DNA from: Tetrahymena elliotti 4EA
Lineage: Eukaryota > Ciliophora > Oligohymenophorea > Hymenostomatida > Tetrahymenidae
Length of the DNA stretch: 64,000 nucleotides
Assembly: GCA_000231825.2 (NCBI GenBank)
Contig: JH720293.1
Location: forward strand, 682,001 to 746,000
Reading direction: 5' to 3'
The notes under the pieces are model-generated. The model was not told the DNA's origin, searched no databases, and saw only the letters and a list, made by a program, of their open reading frames with translations. This document shows, piece by piece, positions 37,842 through 52,300 of this stretch; position 1 is the first letter of the stretch; the number at the start of each line of letters is the position of its first letter. A program made the position numbers and the translations under genes.

Positions 37842-40734
37842 ATGTTCTTTTTTTAGAAACTAACAAATAAAAAAAACAAAAATTCCAACTAAAAAGATTC
37901 AAGTGTTAACTAGAGCTCTGAAGAGAATAATAAAACATAAAATAGTAAAAAGATATAGCTACCTTTAAAGAAGACTTTATTTCCAGCTTTCTATTAAAAC
38001 CAGCCCACTATTTAAAATATTTATTAGGATGCAATAAAGCTTTTATAAAGATTATAAGATATGATAGAATAGACTTCAAGAGATTAGTATTTTTATTAAG
38101 AAGAAAATGTTAAAAAATATTGGAAAGAGACTGATTAAGCATTACAAAAATTAGAAAGTAGTTAATTGGGCTTTTAAATATAATTGATCTTTTTTTAATA
38201 TATCAGTCAAGCTCTAAAATTTTAAAGCAAATCTTTAGAATTTATTTCTGATGAGTTGTAGTTCTTTAAAAAGGAAAGATATGTTTTAATTTAGTTTTTT
38301 ATTTAATGGTAGTTAAAATATTGCAAGTAGTACACTGATGAATGTTTCTTATCTTTGCACAGAGGGATAATTTTTTTAAAATCATAAATAGATCAAATTA
38401 ATTCTTCTTTTGAAGTATGCTGTTTTTTAAATTTTTATTCTGAGGATATACTAATACCGCTAGGATATAAAGATGACGGTATAAAAGATAATAAAAAAAT
38501 ATTAATAGAAAACGAAATATAAGAGTTAAAAATTATTAGTTTATTAGAAACCGTACTTTTTATCTATAACCTGTAGCTTTATTTACCCACTTAATTAATC
38601 AATAAGCATTACTCACATAATATGCAGTAGGATTAAAATAAATATGATTCAATGGGTAATATAGTTCATAAAAAGTAATCTTTGGTATAAAATGATAAAA
38701 TTTCTGATTAATTTCTTCATATGAATTAGAAATATTAATAAACATTGGAAATAAACCAAGGGAAAGTGATTTTAAAGTATTAAAAATCTGATAGTATTAC
38801 CCAAGATTAAAATTTTTTTTATCAAGCTTAAGATGGATAATGTAGTAGCACAGAAGATGAGCACTAAGATGATACTCACTTAAATTAAAGCTTTGATTAT
38901 GAAGAGAATTAAATGGTTTAGCCTTTAACATATGTTTTATGGTAAGAATATGAAATTGTAAGAAGATTTTCTAATTACATAAAATTTGTCTAATTTTTTA
39001 TTGGAGAGATGATTAGTTTCAATTTAAAGGAAGAATGTCTGTCAAATATCTCTGAAAATTCATCATCTAAATAGTTAGCTGCTTATGATTAACAAAATGA
39101 TATTTTAAAAGCATAAATATTAGTTAAATGCTATTTTTATATAGAAGAAAATCAAAAGTGCTAACTGATCAATTTATTGATAAAAGTATTAGATAATATA
39201 AAAAATGATCTAAATTATCATAAACTAAAGCATTTAGCTTAATTGATAATATACTTAATAGCAAGTGATGAAGTGGGTAGTGACCATAAAAAAATTATTT
39301 TTTCTAGTAAGCTCATTCTAAATATTTTAAATCATTTTGAGTTTTCTGAATAAAAAAATTTTTTGAGTAATTAATATAATTTGCAAAACGAATTTATGTA
39401 AAAGTATCATCCGTTACTTGATTTTTAGTAATGTGTTATCAAAAATGGTAAAACAAAAAAAATCAATATAAATCCTAAATCTAAAATGAGTTTCAATATA
39501 GATATTTATGAAAAGCTTTCCATAATCAATCTTTCTTTAGGTATACTAAATAAAGACATTAAATTGAGTATAAAATACTTAGGGCCTTTTAATTAAATTG
39601 AAAACTTTAATCCAATAGAACTAATTATGACTAATAAAATCAGTCAAACTCCTTACAGAATTAATTTCTTAGCTGAACAGGAAGGAATATACAGCATTGA
39701 ATTTGTAAATTCTTATTCTTGGTTTGCAAGCAAAGACATAGAATACAGAATAAATGTCCTGACACCATTTTAGGTGAATTTATCTTTTCAAAAATTAATT
39801 AATTATATACTTTAATTAATTTAAGCATAATCGTTAAAAAAATATTTGAATTTTAAAGTTAACATATATTAATTAGATTACTCTTTTAAATATTTAAAGT
39901 TAATTTAATCTTTTTATTAAAAAGGTAAGCTAAAACTAGTCACTTTCTTTAACAAAACGAATATTTCCAGTTGCTTCAAGACCTTTCCATTAAAAAGCTG
40001 TAGAGCAATTTTAAGAGAACTACAAGGTTTTTAATCAAACTTCTGATTAAGCATTACTTGTTTTTAATTAAAATATTTTAAGTATCCTCTTTAAATCTAA
40101 TAATAAATAAAAAGGAGGTAAAATAATTGAAATATTTCAAAGTTTAGATAATTAAAATATTTTTGACACTCTTGAGCCATAGGTAGTAAGCTCTTTGAGT
40201 AATACTATAAATTAAATTTACAAAGAAGATCCTAAAAAATTCTTCAATTTAAACTCAAATAATAAGTTAGTTTTGTATGTTGTAGTAGAAAATGAAGAAT
40301 AAAAAGAATATTTCAACCAAAATTCTTTATTTTAGCTTTCAATATCTCATAATTTCCCTTAGTCTTAGATTCTCGTTGAAACTTATCCAAATATATTTAT
40401 CTAGTCCTTTTTAATGTAAATTTTTCAATTTGAATTATTTAATTAAATCTTTTTTTTTAGGAAATAGGAAATATTTTTCAAGTAAAAAATAATCCTTTAT
40501 TGGTAATTTAATAATAATCTTTATAAATCTAATAATTATGAGTCCGCACAACTTCTAGAAAATAATTTCGATGAAGTTTATTAAATTTCATATGACTAGC
40601 TTTAAAAAAACTAAATTTTAATAATAACAAAATCTAAATTCGAACAAGCTAATTCTCTTAATAAAATATCTAGTGTCAAAAATGAATTTTAAAAATACAA
40701 TTTTATTATGGAGATAAATACTTTATTTAAATGA
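37842..40734 (+). CDS. Unknown protein with a GOLD-like segment, 898 residues
   Basis: Three exons (37842-39773, 39925-40415, 40461-40734) sum to 2,697 nt with closing phases and end at TGA 40732-40734. The N-terminus (MFFFQKLTNKKNKNSNQKD) is basic and low in complexity; most of exon 1 looks helical. Near the end of exon 1, residues about 540-640 form a beta-rich stretch ending IYSIEFVNSYSWFASKDIEY then RINVLTPF. This resembles the closing strands of GOLD domains (Sec14-GOLD, ACBD3, p24), which read Y-x-F-x-N-x-YSW-F-x-SK-x-V-x-Y. Such domains act in membrane traffic, but this is a pattern match by eye. No signal peptide or transmembrane helix is visible. Exons 2 and 3 match nothing recognised. 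It lies 108 bp from the convergent Q/N-rich gene, allowing overlap of 3' UTRs. Confidence 0.75.
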
Positions 40735-40915
40735 AAAATAAATGTTTACTTATAAAAATTTATTTACTCAGCAAAATAAAAAAGATAAATTATTAAGTAA
40801 TTAAATTTGTTTATTGTTTAAGTTTATAACTCTATGATTAATTAATTATTTTTCTACAAGTTATATATTGTTTAAAAAGTATTTTTAGATAATTATTTAA
40901 ATTTCTATAAATTAT

Positions 40916-43644
40916 TCAAGAGATTTTAAATTTAATTGTCATGATGTTTGTAATAGATTCAAGTAACTTTTTATTTTCAACTTCCAAAGTTGAGATAATT
41001 TATTAATCTAAGCTATATTTTTATTAAATTTCCTGAAGTTTTAATGTTAAAGTTTTAATTTAAGTATTCATATCATCCATTTTTTGTTACTAAAATTCAA
41101 GCTCATAATCTTTTTATACTATTTTTTATTTTAGTTACTTTATTTATTGCTTTAATTATTCATTAATTTGGTGTAACTAATTATTTTATTCCTGGTCGTT
41201 ATTTTATTTCATCTAATTTTAAATAAATATTAAAAAATAGAAAAAAAATTAGAAATATTTAATTTACAAAAACATTTTGCTTCAATTTGATTGAATTCAA
41301 ATTGCAAGTTGATGAAGAAGACCTTTAATTTTCATGAGATTTTTTACTTAAATCTAAATAAGTTGCACTAGCTAAGCAATTTAACTATCTTATAGTTTTG
41401 TTTGGATCTTAGCTATTTTCATTTAAACTATTTAAAGTGGTATCATGACTCAATTATTCTTTTGCTTCTTTAATCTAATTCTTTTAAAATAAAAAATATT
41501 TATTAAATAATAAAATTAATTTTTTAATCTTTTACAGATAATTTGTCATATACTAAATTATTTTAAAAATTTTTATTTTTGGTTGATGAAGAAGAAAAAT
41601 TATATTTTTTCTGATCTTATGTGTTTATTATGCTAAACTCACTAACTTCATTTTTATAGCTATTATCCCTCATAAAATTATTCATGGAAACATGACTATT
41701 TAAGCTTTGTTTTATACTTTCTAAAATTTTTTTCAGTTAAAGTTATTATTCTTGTTAGCAATTTTAACATTTTATTGTAATGCATTCATATTAAACTTTT
41801 TGTTGAATATGCTGAGAGGGATTTGCTTTAAACATGCTTCTAGAAATCTTTTCATCCAATATACTATCATCAACATGCTCTTCTACACTTAATGAATTCT
41901 CAGTTCCATTATTTAAATTGTTATTATTGTTCAAATTAGAATCATAATTCAGATCTCTTGATTATAAAAATTCATCAATTTTATAACGTAATTTATGTTT
42001 ATTATTTATTGGTGTGTTTTCTTCATTAATTTTTATTTTGGATTCAGATGTGTTTAAAATATTTTCAGAATCATGAACTATTTAGTTGATATTTTAGTTC
42101 CTACTTTCATATTAGTTTGGTGTCATTTTAGTTTCAATTTTTATAGACTATACTTATCTTTCTTAAGGATTATAACTATAATAACTTTCTTAGTCAATGC
42201 TTTCCAATTTAAGTTGATTGGTTAAATTTTTCACAGGTAAATGTTGATGGAATTAATCATTTTTGATAGTTAGAGAGGAAAAATTGCATTAAGGGGTTTC
42301 CATATTGTTTTGGTTTGATATTTTATACCTAATTGTTGAATCTGGAGGTGTAGCATTTCTTATATTTACTTTTTTATCACTATTTCTTTTTACCATATTT
42401 GTATTTGAAATGTTATCGCTTGATTTATTATTTATGCTATTATATTATGTTTTGGCAAAAAATTTTTACTTTGGTGTTTCAGCTGGAAGATCAATATCGT
42501 TTTTTTAAAAAATATTATTTTATTGAACTCCATTAGAAAAACTTTACTAATTATTTTAAGAATTTAAGTTTTACTACTACTATTACTATAAAATTGATTA
42601 AAAATTTTAGGGCTCTTTGTTTCTGATAAATTATGTATTTTTTGAAGTATATAGACTAGCTTAGTTTTTTTATGTTTGTTGCTAACTTCCTTCAAAATCA
42701 AAATAACTATTTTTTTGGTTTTACTAATTAAATTGAAGCTTTTCTCGAGGTGTATTCTAAGATGATTATTAATGAGATGTTAAATTTCCATTATGAATCA
42801 TATTATTTTGAATATTTTAAATTTCAGTATTATTAGGTATACTTTATTGACTTTTTTCAATATTTGGATTTTAATTAGTAAAAAGCCATCTATTTGATAT
42901 GTGTGTTTATTGTTTTTAATGTTCTTACTACATAGAATACATCTATTACTTATTATTTAAGTAAGAAGCTGATTAGGAGTTATTTTAAGATTGTAAAGAA
43001 TTTCCTTGATTTACACTTTTTATATAATTGTTAGTATTTTGCTCTATTTGTTATTCGCTTTAAGAAGTACTTTTTAAAAAGTGGTTATTTTTAACTAAAT
43101 TCGATATACTTAAACTTTAAATGTTCTTTTTTTTGTTGCTGTTATCCAATTAAATAGAATTTTAGCTAGGTGGAAGCGGGCAATTTTTTTAAGCTCTTTG
43201 TTAATTCTAGCTGTATGCGTTTTAAAATGCTCTTTAATCATCTTGTTAAAGGCTATTATTAAATTATTTCCCATATTTTTAATCTAAATTATTTATATTT
43301 TGTGAAAATTGCTAAATATTTTGTCTATTTTAGTTTGATAATGGCTATTGATATTGATGAAAACCATTTCTTTCATCTTAGTTTGATCTAGTAGAAGTAG
43401 CCTAGCACTATTATGATACCTAATTGACATAATTTAAATTTTATATGTGCTTTTGAAAATCATTAAAAGTCATAACATTCTTAGATTAAAATGTATCAGG
43501 TTTTTTTAGCATACTAATTTATTGCTAATTAGCTGAATGGGGATTTTAATTAAGTTATTTTTGAGGTATTCTAGAATTCAAAGACTAAGAATTAACCCCA
43601 CTTCTTTCTTTTACTTCATTCTATCTATTAAAATTTTAGAGCAT
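40916..43644 (-). CDS. Prion-like Q/N-rich protein with C-terminal coiled coil
   Basis: From ATG at 43644 (MLQNFNRQNEVKERSGVNSQ) the frame is open for more than 2 kb. It is dominated by Gln (TAA, TAG, CAA), Asn and Ser, with runs such as five consecutive Gln codons near 42570. A middle segment has RNATPPDSTIRYKISNQNN and later acidic blocks. The C-terminus is a coiled coil, QLHQINEQLKQQIKQLKQK, then TLTLKLQEIQQKYSLDQQ, ending at TGA 40916-40918. At least two introns lie in the C-terminal part (about 41200-41270 and 41490-41560); the splice joining the last exon was not fully resolved. No enzymatic domain is visible. Composition suggests a scaffold or condensate-forming protein; this is inference. 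Confidence 0.65.
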
Positions 43645-43946
43645 ATCTAAATATGGGGTTGATTGAGCTTTGTTGTTTGTTTAAAGTGATTGAAATTAAT
43701 TAAAAAGAATATTTATGTAAATAATATATTATAGTTAAATCAATCTATTATTGTTAAATTATGTTTAGTAATTATTAACAAATCGTATGCACTTGATAAA
43801 TAGGCTAGATAGATCTTCTCAAACTTAATTGAATTTTATCGTTAATTTTTTGAAATAAACATATCAAAAATTAATTTTTTTCTAAAAACTTTGAGTGAAT
43901 TTTAATTTTAGAATAATAAATTAACAATATAACAAATACAAATAAA
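43645..43946. promoter_or_regulatory. Divergent promoter region
   Basis: A 302-bp gap separates the ATGs of the Q/N-rich gene and the Sfi1-like gene, which are transcribed away from each other. Both promoters and 5' UTRs must fit here, so it may be bidirectional. No specific motif was identified. Confidence 0.5.
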
Positions 43947-46183
43947 ATGAGTAATAATTCAGCTAGTTCTAAAGAACTATTTTAGAAAATTCTGATTGAC
44001 AAATATTCTGGAATACTTGAAGAAATATAAAAAAAATAAGGCCATTTACATTTTTTAGATAACTATTCTCCTATTCTTATTTCTAAACAAAAGATTAAAT
44101 TTTAAGAAGAAGAAGAAGAAGAAGATAACAACAACTCGCATATTATTTAAACAAGTTAAAATTGCTCTTACTTATAATAAAAATAGATTCAAGATTAATA
44201 GTCAAACTAAAATAGTTATATTGATAATGAGCTAAATGCAATATTTCATTAAGCTAAGAAAAATAGAGATTTTGGGAGTAGTTTGAGTCTATCAATTACA
44301 TAAAATTCTATACAAAATTCTAAATAGCTAGTTGCTGGTTCATAAAATTCTTAAAGAAGTATACGCTGTTCTAGGAGTTTGCATCAATAGAGCTAAAATG
44401 AAGGAGAGTTTAGAAATGATTCACCAGAATATTAATTTTACAAACATTCACATAGCAGAAGTAGAAGCAATAAAAGAAAAAATTTAATTTCAGATTCCTA
44501 AATAACTGTCTAAAAATAAAAGGAAAGCTAATACTATGAAGTTTAATTTGATAAATATGAATAATAATCAAGAAACACAAATAAAGATATGTATAAAATA
44601 GTTAGTTAAATATAAATTTAAAGATAAATACCAATATAGGTAAATAGATAAGTAAATGATGAACTTTAATATACATATGAAAAAAACCAAATAAATGTTA
44701 AAAATAAAAAGAAAGATTAACAAATTTTATGCTAAATTTAGTAAACTAAAAATTTAAATGATACTAAAGATATTCTTGATAATGTAAGAATTATATATGA
44801 TTATGAAGATAATTAACAATAAAACTAAAAATAAAATGGGAAGAGTGTAGTTTTTGATAGATCCTTAGAATCTAATTCAAAGCATAATAAAGATAACAAC
44901 AAAGAAAATGATGGGGTAAATCATTTTAATTTACCTCATTTAAATAATTCTCAAAAAATGTCCAATTAAATTTTTTGCTAATAAAGATAGATCATATAAA
45001 ATTAGCTGAGCTAATCAAAATAAAATAATGATAGTATTATAGAATTTGATCCTTATCTTTAACAATCTAAATAGGCCTCTGTAAGACAAAATAAATAATT
45101 TTATAAATCAAGAACATTTAAAACTAATTCACAAAAATATTTGGAGGTAGAAATTGTTCTTCCTACAGAGAAGTGTAATAAACCACCAATAATTTATCAC
45201 TAAAATAGTCATAACTCTAAAGAAAAGTAAATATATATTTTTATTAAAGAATCTATTAATTTAAACATAATTATTTTAGTTTTGATTAGAAAGAAAAAAA
45301 TATTTGCTCTGATTTGCTTGATGTAAAGAAAAGGCTTTTTGAAAATAAACAATAAATTATCAGCACTGGCTCCAAAATAACCCTCAATATTCAACAAAAA
45401 TAATTATGTAATTTGTATTTTTAAAAAAGTTTTTTTAAATATTTTTTCTAAAATAGTCTTTAGGTTACTGAAAAAAAAGCTAATTAAAACTGCTTAATTC
45501 TATTTTACAAAATGGAAGAAAGTAACAGTCAAACCTAAAAAGGTTATTTAAAAACTCACTGGGATTATTTAACTAAGCTTTAAGTTAGATGAAATATTTT
45601 CACAAAAAGTAAAATAAAATATGTAAGCTGTATTTTAGAACTTAAAAGATACTTCTTTTTTGAGAAGATTAAACGTAAAAATTTAAATTTTGATTTATGA
45701 ATTAATTTTATATTTTAATTAAACTAGAAATAAACAAAAGCTAAGAATTTGCTCACAAAAATTTTAAAAAGAAAAGAGTAGAGGTAAAATTTAACTTCAT
45801 TAGTTAAATACTTTGAAAGATGGAGAATAAATATGATAGATTACTTTTTAGTGAGTAAACATCTCTCAAGAAATGAATATGCTAAGTCATAAAGTAGTTA
45901 TAATTAATCTCATTTTACAAGTTAAAGCACTTAGAATAATGGGATGGATAGATGCTGTTCAAGCTCAGCCCAAACATTTAGAGATTAACAAAATTCTAAT
46001 TATGTGGACTTTGGATTATTTTGCTCATCTAATACAGTTAATTCTATTTAAATCAAGCCCAGATCTGAATCAATATTGTCTTTTAATAAATCAATAGATT
46101 CTCTTTAAAATGTCTCTTAATAAGGATCAATACATATTCCTTAATTCTGGCATTCTCAGTAATAAATAAAATATTAAAAGTGA
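43947..46183 (+). CDS. Low-complexity protein with Sfi1-like motifs, 693 residues
   Basis: Four exons (43947-45226, 45280-45407, 45457-45674, 45728-46183) total 2,082 nt with consistent phases and end at TGA 46181-46183. Exon 1 encodes MSNNSASSKELFQKILIDKY, a run of six Glu codons at about 44107-44124, then a Gln/Ser/Asn-rich disordered region with an SHSRSRSN-type basic patch. Exons 3 and 4 contain helical segments with a Phe/Trp-Lys/Arg signature: QFYFTKWKKVTVKPKK and SLVKYFERWRINMIDYF. These resemble single centrin-binding repeats of Sfi1 (L-x7-F-x2-W-[KR]), found in basal-body proteins of ciliates. Only two such motifs are clear, so assignment to the Sfi1 family is tentative. The tail is Ser/Asn/Gln-rich with a CCSSS cluster. 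Confidence 0.68.
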
Positions 46184-46306
46184 AATAATTAAGATGTAAT
46201 AATACAAATAAAATTAATTGAATTAAGTATGTTATTAATTTTTGTTCTAAGTAGAATATAAATTTTAAGTTAAAACAAATTAATTATTACAAAAAAAGAT
46301 AAAAAA

Positions 46307-49300
46307 TCACAATTAATCGTTATCAATAATTCCTGTTTAGTATTAGAATTCTTATTAATTTTCCCTTTCTTATTTATCTTGCTTGCTTTTTTTATCTTTA
46401 CCTTTTTTAGATTTTACTTTGCTCTTACTATCTGTTTTCTCATTTTCTTTGGAAGATATTAATTTTAAATTTTTCTTTTCTTATTTTTTTAATGCTGTTG
46501 GTATTTCGTTTTAACTAGGTGAATTATTAATCTCATCTAATTAAAATGAATTGGAGTCTTAAATATCTCTTGTGTTTGATAATTCATTATCATAACTTTA
46601 TTAATTGTCTTAGCCAGTTTTTTCATTGTATTTAATGATTAATGTGTTTTTTTTGGCTAGATCTAGACTTACTTAGTTTTAGGTAAAATTTTATGGATTT
46701 TTGTAATCTTCAATTAAGGGGGAAAATGATTAAGATTTAGAAGAAGCAGTTGATTTTCTATTTGCTTCAATATCAACTCTGATTTTATCACTAAATAAAT
46801 CAAAAGATAGTATTTCTTCTTTATATATTTATTCTTCATCCTCAAAAGAGGGTTTTTCTATTTGTATGTTGTTTCTTTCAATTCTGCTAGACAAACTAAT
46901 ATCATAAAAAGCTTCTAACTAATTTTAATCTTCAATTTACTTTTAATCTATTGTCTTTTATAATCTAAGCATTTTTTTATTTTATTCTTCATCATGATCT
47001 AAGTCATCTTACAATTAAATCACTTGTTATGGTTAGGTTTCATTAATTGAAATGACAGTCTGATTGTTTTATGCTTCATCAGATTAGTTAACTCTATTTA
47101 TATTTTAACTCTGGCTTGTTTGTAAATCTTCTAGCTCTATCAAGCATTATTTCATGTTTTATGAATATGTTGTGTCCATTTCAATGCTTTAAATTTATGG
47201 TTTTTGAGTTTGTACATACTTCTATTTATTTTATTTACCTGCACTTACAAACCCGAGAAGGCTTTTAGCAATAGAACTTGCTCTACTTTATTTTTACATT
47301 TTTAGCTATACTCTTTAGCATAGATATTCAAAATAAATTTTCCTTAACACTTTTTTAGGTATAAACCTTTTGAATATTTTAATTCTAGTAAATTAAAGTC
47401 TAACTCTTACCATGAAGCTTCTGTAGAATTATGAACTTTTTATCAACCTTGAGAAAACAAGAATAAAAAATGCCAAGTTAACTGCAATCAATACTGAAAA
47501 TGAAGCTAATGCTGTGAAGTATTGAGTTCTATTCTCTACAATAAGTATAACCATTAATAAAGAGATCCAGCCTATAATGGTACTTTCATTATCCATTTTA
47601 CCCATCATTTCTACTCTATATGGGCTCATACGATTTTGGAGTAAGAAGTAAACAATAAGCACAAATATGATCTATTTAGCAAAAAAAAAATAAATAAAAA
47701 CGAAAAATTTTATTACTGAATAATAAGCCTTACAAATACTGCTCTATTTGTTGGGTAATCATAGAAAACAGAAGCACATGTGTAAATAAGAAGTTTCATT
47801 ATGGATTTTACTAACTCCCAATAAAATGTAACTTTTTTGTAATGACCTATTTGATAAGAGTATTAATGGTATTGACCTATCTTCTTATGGTAACTGATCC
47901 TGTAATAAATATAAAATGGTAATATCAAGTTCATAATCACCATTATTGGGATAACGATAAAAATTCCTTTTTTGTAAATAGAGCTGTTGCATTCAATTCT
48001 TAAATCCCCTTTTAAGTAAGATCCATTTATTATCTATCTGCAAGTAAGAAGATCAATAGATACTAAAAATAATGTAGGTTAAAACAAATTTAAATTAACT
48101 AGCATACTGGTACTATTAAAATAAAGTTATCTCTTTGAATTACTTCTGAATGCCTATGTTTAATTAGTTTAGAATTCTTGAGCAAAATAAATTAAAAAAA
48201 TAGATTTTACCTTGATTGAAAAGAAATACATAACCAAATTCACAAATATGAACAATAAAAACATAGCCACTACTTTTGAGTAAGCGTTTGATATACCTAA
48301 ACTACTTGATAAAGGATAAAGCAAACAAGAAAAAGACTGAATCATACTGTCAGGTGGAGAACCTGATATTGAGATAGCATCTTCTATAAATGTTGGGAAG
48401 TAAAAATCGAATGATTTAATAACAATTATGATTTAGAAGTGGTGCAAAATAATTTTAATACAGTTCGAGACTTCATCACCTTATTCAACTTTAATAAATT
48501 TGTAAAGATCTTTGTTAACTTTTTAATTTTATTTAATAAATTTATTCATGGTTTAGTGGATATTTCTTATCAATATCTTTTTGAGCTAAGATTTTACTAA
48601 AATTAAAACCAAAATAACAGAGTATACTAAATATAAGAAAATTAATAATGAAGTTATTGCCATATTGAGACGATATCCAGGGCAAAGCTAACAAAATATG
48701 TTTGATTTCACAAATTCCTAGGAATCATCACATGTTTCACATTAGGGACCCACATATCCATTCATACATAACTAATTTCCTATTTTAATAATTTTTAATT
48801 TGTTAAAATATCTTTATTATTTTTGATTTACCATATGAAAAACCTCCTATGCAAGCATCTGGATTTATTTTACACTAGCTATATTCTAGCTCAAGTATGT
48901 TTTGACTTCTCCAATATCCTTTGCTTACTTAAATTGTATTTCCACCTGAACAAATTACACCTCCATCTATTGGGCAAGGCAGACAAGTTGTTACTCCTTT
49001 TAATGGTTAAACTAAACTATAGTAACCTTCTTTGCAAGTATAGCAACTGTATAAATTAGATAAAGCTTGAGACTAGTAAATTTCCCCTTCTAGACAACCT
49101 CTAAAATTTAGATAAAGATTGAATTTATAAGAAAGAGAGTATTATTCACCTTGAATAACTTTAATAGCATTTGTTGTAACCTATTTAATGTTAAAAATAA
49201 AATATTTTTTAAATGTAAAAATAAAAAAAAAATTATAATAAAGTTCTACAGCTACCAATTAAGTAGTATTTGGTAAAGAAGTTAAAATCAATTCATCAAA

Positions 49301-52300
49301 CAAAAAGCTATTAGTTTTTGGATCATAGTTGGCTGTGTCTTTACCTGTGATATCAACTTAATCGCTACTGACTAGAGTTACAGTAAAATTTATTAAATCA
49401 GCCTCATCACTTTTTTGATAAAGATTTTGTAGATTAATAATTTCTAGGTTTTCAGAAGCTACATAGAATGAGATAGTACCAGGAAATTTATCACCACTTT
49501 TTATATCTTTAATGACACAAGTAGAATTGAAATCAGAACAATACACAGTGGAGTTATTCATTTTCATAACTAAATGCTCAGGATAAGAAAGTAATTTATC
49601 TCCATTTTTAGTTGCTTTATTGTTTATAAAAATTGAATTAGCTAGGAACTGTTAAGTAGATTGACTTGAAGTTCCTTAATATCTAAAGCATGCACCATAA
49701 TCAGCCTTATTATTAGTGAATATTATATTTGATACCTTAGTGTATATATTTTTCATACTTGTACTATCTACTTAGAAAATTGCACCTCCTTAAACAGCTG
49801 AAGATCCAGTAAAATTAACACTTTAAAGATAAAACTGTGGGGTATATAGTTTTCCCTCTTCTTCACTTTAGGAATCATCTAAGTAAATAGATCCTCCTAC
49901 CCAATCTGCTTTACAAGAATCAAAGTTAGATTATTTAACTGTCAAAATCTAAAACGAATTTGTTGCTGATAAAGCACCTCCTAATTGAGAGTGAATATTT
50001 ACAAAATTTGATTAATTAATAGTTACATTTGAGAATAAATTTAAAAGTAATCCACCAAAGCATAGATCTTTGCAATCAATATTTGTTGCATTCATCTCTA
50101 CTATTTAAAGCTGTGTCTTTTGTGAGACTACAATTGGTGAGACAAACCAACTTGGCTTCTTCAACAATAAATAGCTGCTGTCATCATTTTGATTTGTTTT
50201 TAATTTTCTTAAATTAATGTTTTCAATAACATTTGGAATCAAATATTAATCTTTACTATCAATGAAATATTAAATTAAATTTTCATCTTCAATCAATAAA
50301 TTATCTTCATTTGCTATGGCTTAAATATTTCTTAATCTTGAAGTTTTATCATTTCCTAAAGTAATATCGTTGTTTATGGCAACTAAATTTAGGTTAAATA
50401 TTTTTAATTTCGTAAAAATAGAACTTGTATTTTCTAATAAAATGAGATTTATTTAGCTCAAATAAATATCTGTGAAAGATGAATTTATTATTTAAAGAGT
50501 TTAAACATCACTAATACGAATTATTGAATAGTTTTCTTACATCTAAGCTTTCATGTTATCAATAACAAGGGAATTAAATACCAGATTACTTATTCCATCA
50601 AAAAAGAATTAGTTCATTGTAACTTCTAGTTTTCCATTTTAATTTTAACTCTAAGAGCTATTATCAATATTTATTGATGAATCACTGAAGGATAAGTTTA
50701 ATTAATTTAAGGAATCTTTGATGTAAAAGATATTATGGTTAGATGTTACATATCGTTCCTTGGTTATTGCAGGTATTTAAACTCCAAATTTAGCCTAAAC
50801 TGTTAATTGTACTGAAATAAATTATATTGATGAAATATGCCCTGCATTTAGTAATATGGATGTTGATTCTGTTATCTAAATTATTGGATTATTAGCTCTA
50901 TCAATATTTGTATCAACTCCAGAGCTTTAAATAATTATTTACTTTACAGGGATATACTAAATCCATCTTAAAAACTAACCATCATATTTATTTTTTGGAT
51001 CTAGCATAAAATAAATTTCTTTTGGGTAATTAACGCTAAATTGATATTCATAAAGCCTTTTCATGATGTAAGATAATGTGGACTTACTTGAGATAAGGTT
51101 AGATTCCTTATCGAAATTTGAGTTATTGATTTTATTTGTATGAGTACAAATAAGTTTTGTATTAAGATTGTCTGATTTTAAGTATGCAAATGTGACTGAG
51201 TTTAGCAAATTAGTATCCCAGATAAGTACAGATTTGATACCAAAATTAAAATCAAAACCTGAAAGAGAATTATAAGTGTTGTAGTAATTAATAGTCCAAT
51301 CACATTTAAAAGCAGAACTATACTATAGATTGCATGATATGACCTTCTTTTTTAAGTTATCTTAAATACCAATAAAAGTGTATTAATTTGAAGGATCTGA
51401 AAAAACTCTAGTCGTCTCAACAGCAGAATCTATGTCATATGTTATAGAATCAATTGAATATTATTTTAGCCCAATATAAAATCTAACAATATTTAGTATA
51501 CTATATTAAGCAAAATAATGCACTAATATATTGTATTACTTGACATATTTTATCTAATCAAATTTATTAAATATAGGATCAACTGTGTTATCACCTGATT
51601 AAGGATCTAAAACAATAATTCTTTTATCTCCAGGATCACTTTATAATGAAAAATATACAAGTCTTGTAGATATAACAACCATCAAAGCAACTTAGCTGGG
51701 ATCATCAGGATCTAGAATAGCTTAAATGGATTTTATTACAAGAGGACGTAAATTAAGAAGATCTTTATCTTAAATAAGTTGGAGAGAATTATCTTGTGAT
51801 GCCAAATCCATCACTTCAATTTATGTTTAGGAATAAAACACAACATAATTTGTATCAGTTAAATGCTGAATATTGGTATAATCCTAAACTATTCTAGGGG
51901 TGATTATCTATTAGTTAACACTTCCATCTTAGTTTATTTATTGATATTAAACAGTTAGCTGCTTTTATGTGGAGCACACTATAATCTTTCCATCTACAGA
52001 GACTTCATACATTGCAAATTTGCTAGTATCTTCACATTAAACAGGTTAGTAATTTCTAAGGATAGTGTTAGTTAATACATTCCACTCCTAAACACTTATA
52101 AAAAAAGTAGATGTTGATTAATCATTACTTTAATAGTAGCTTGATAAAATTAAAGCTTATTAATCAAATTTAGAGAATTTTGCCTTCTACAAAATACTTC
52201 TTAATCCACCTACTAAAAGTATAGAGTTACTTAGTTTATTTGAGATTTTACTGTCAGAATCAATTTTAATTATTTAAAATAAACTTTAGCATTTATTTCT

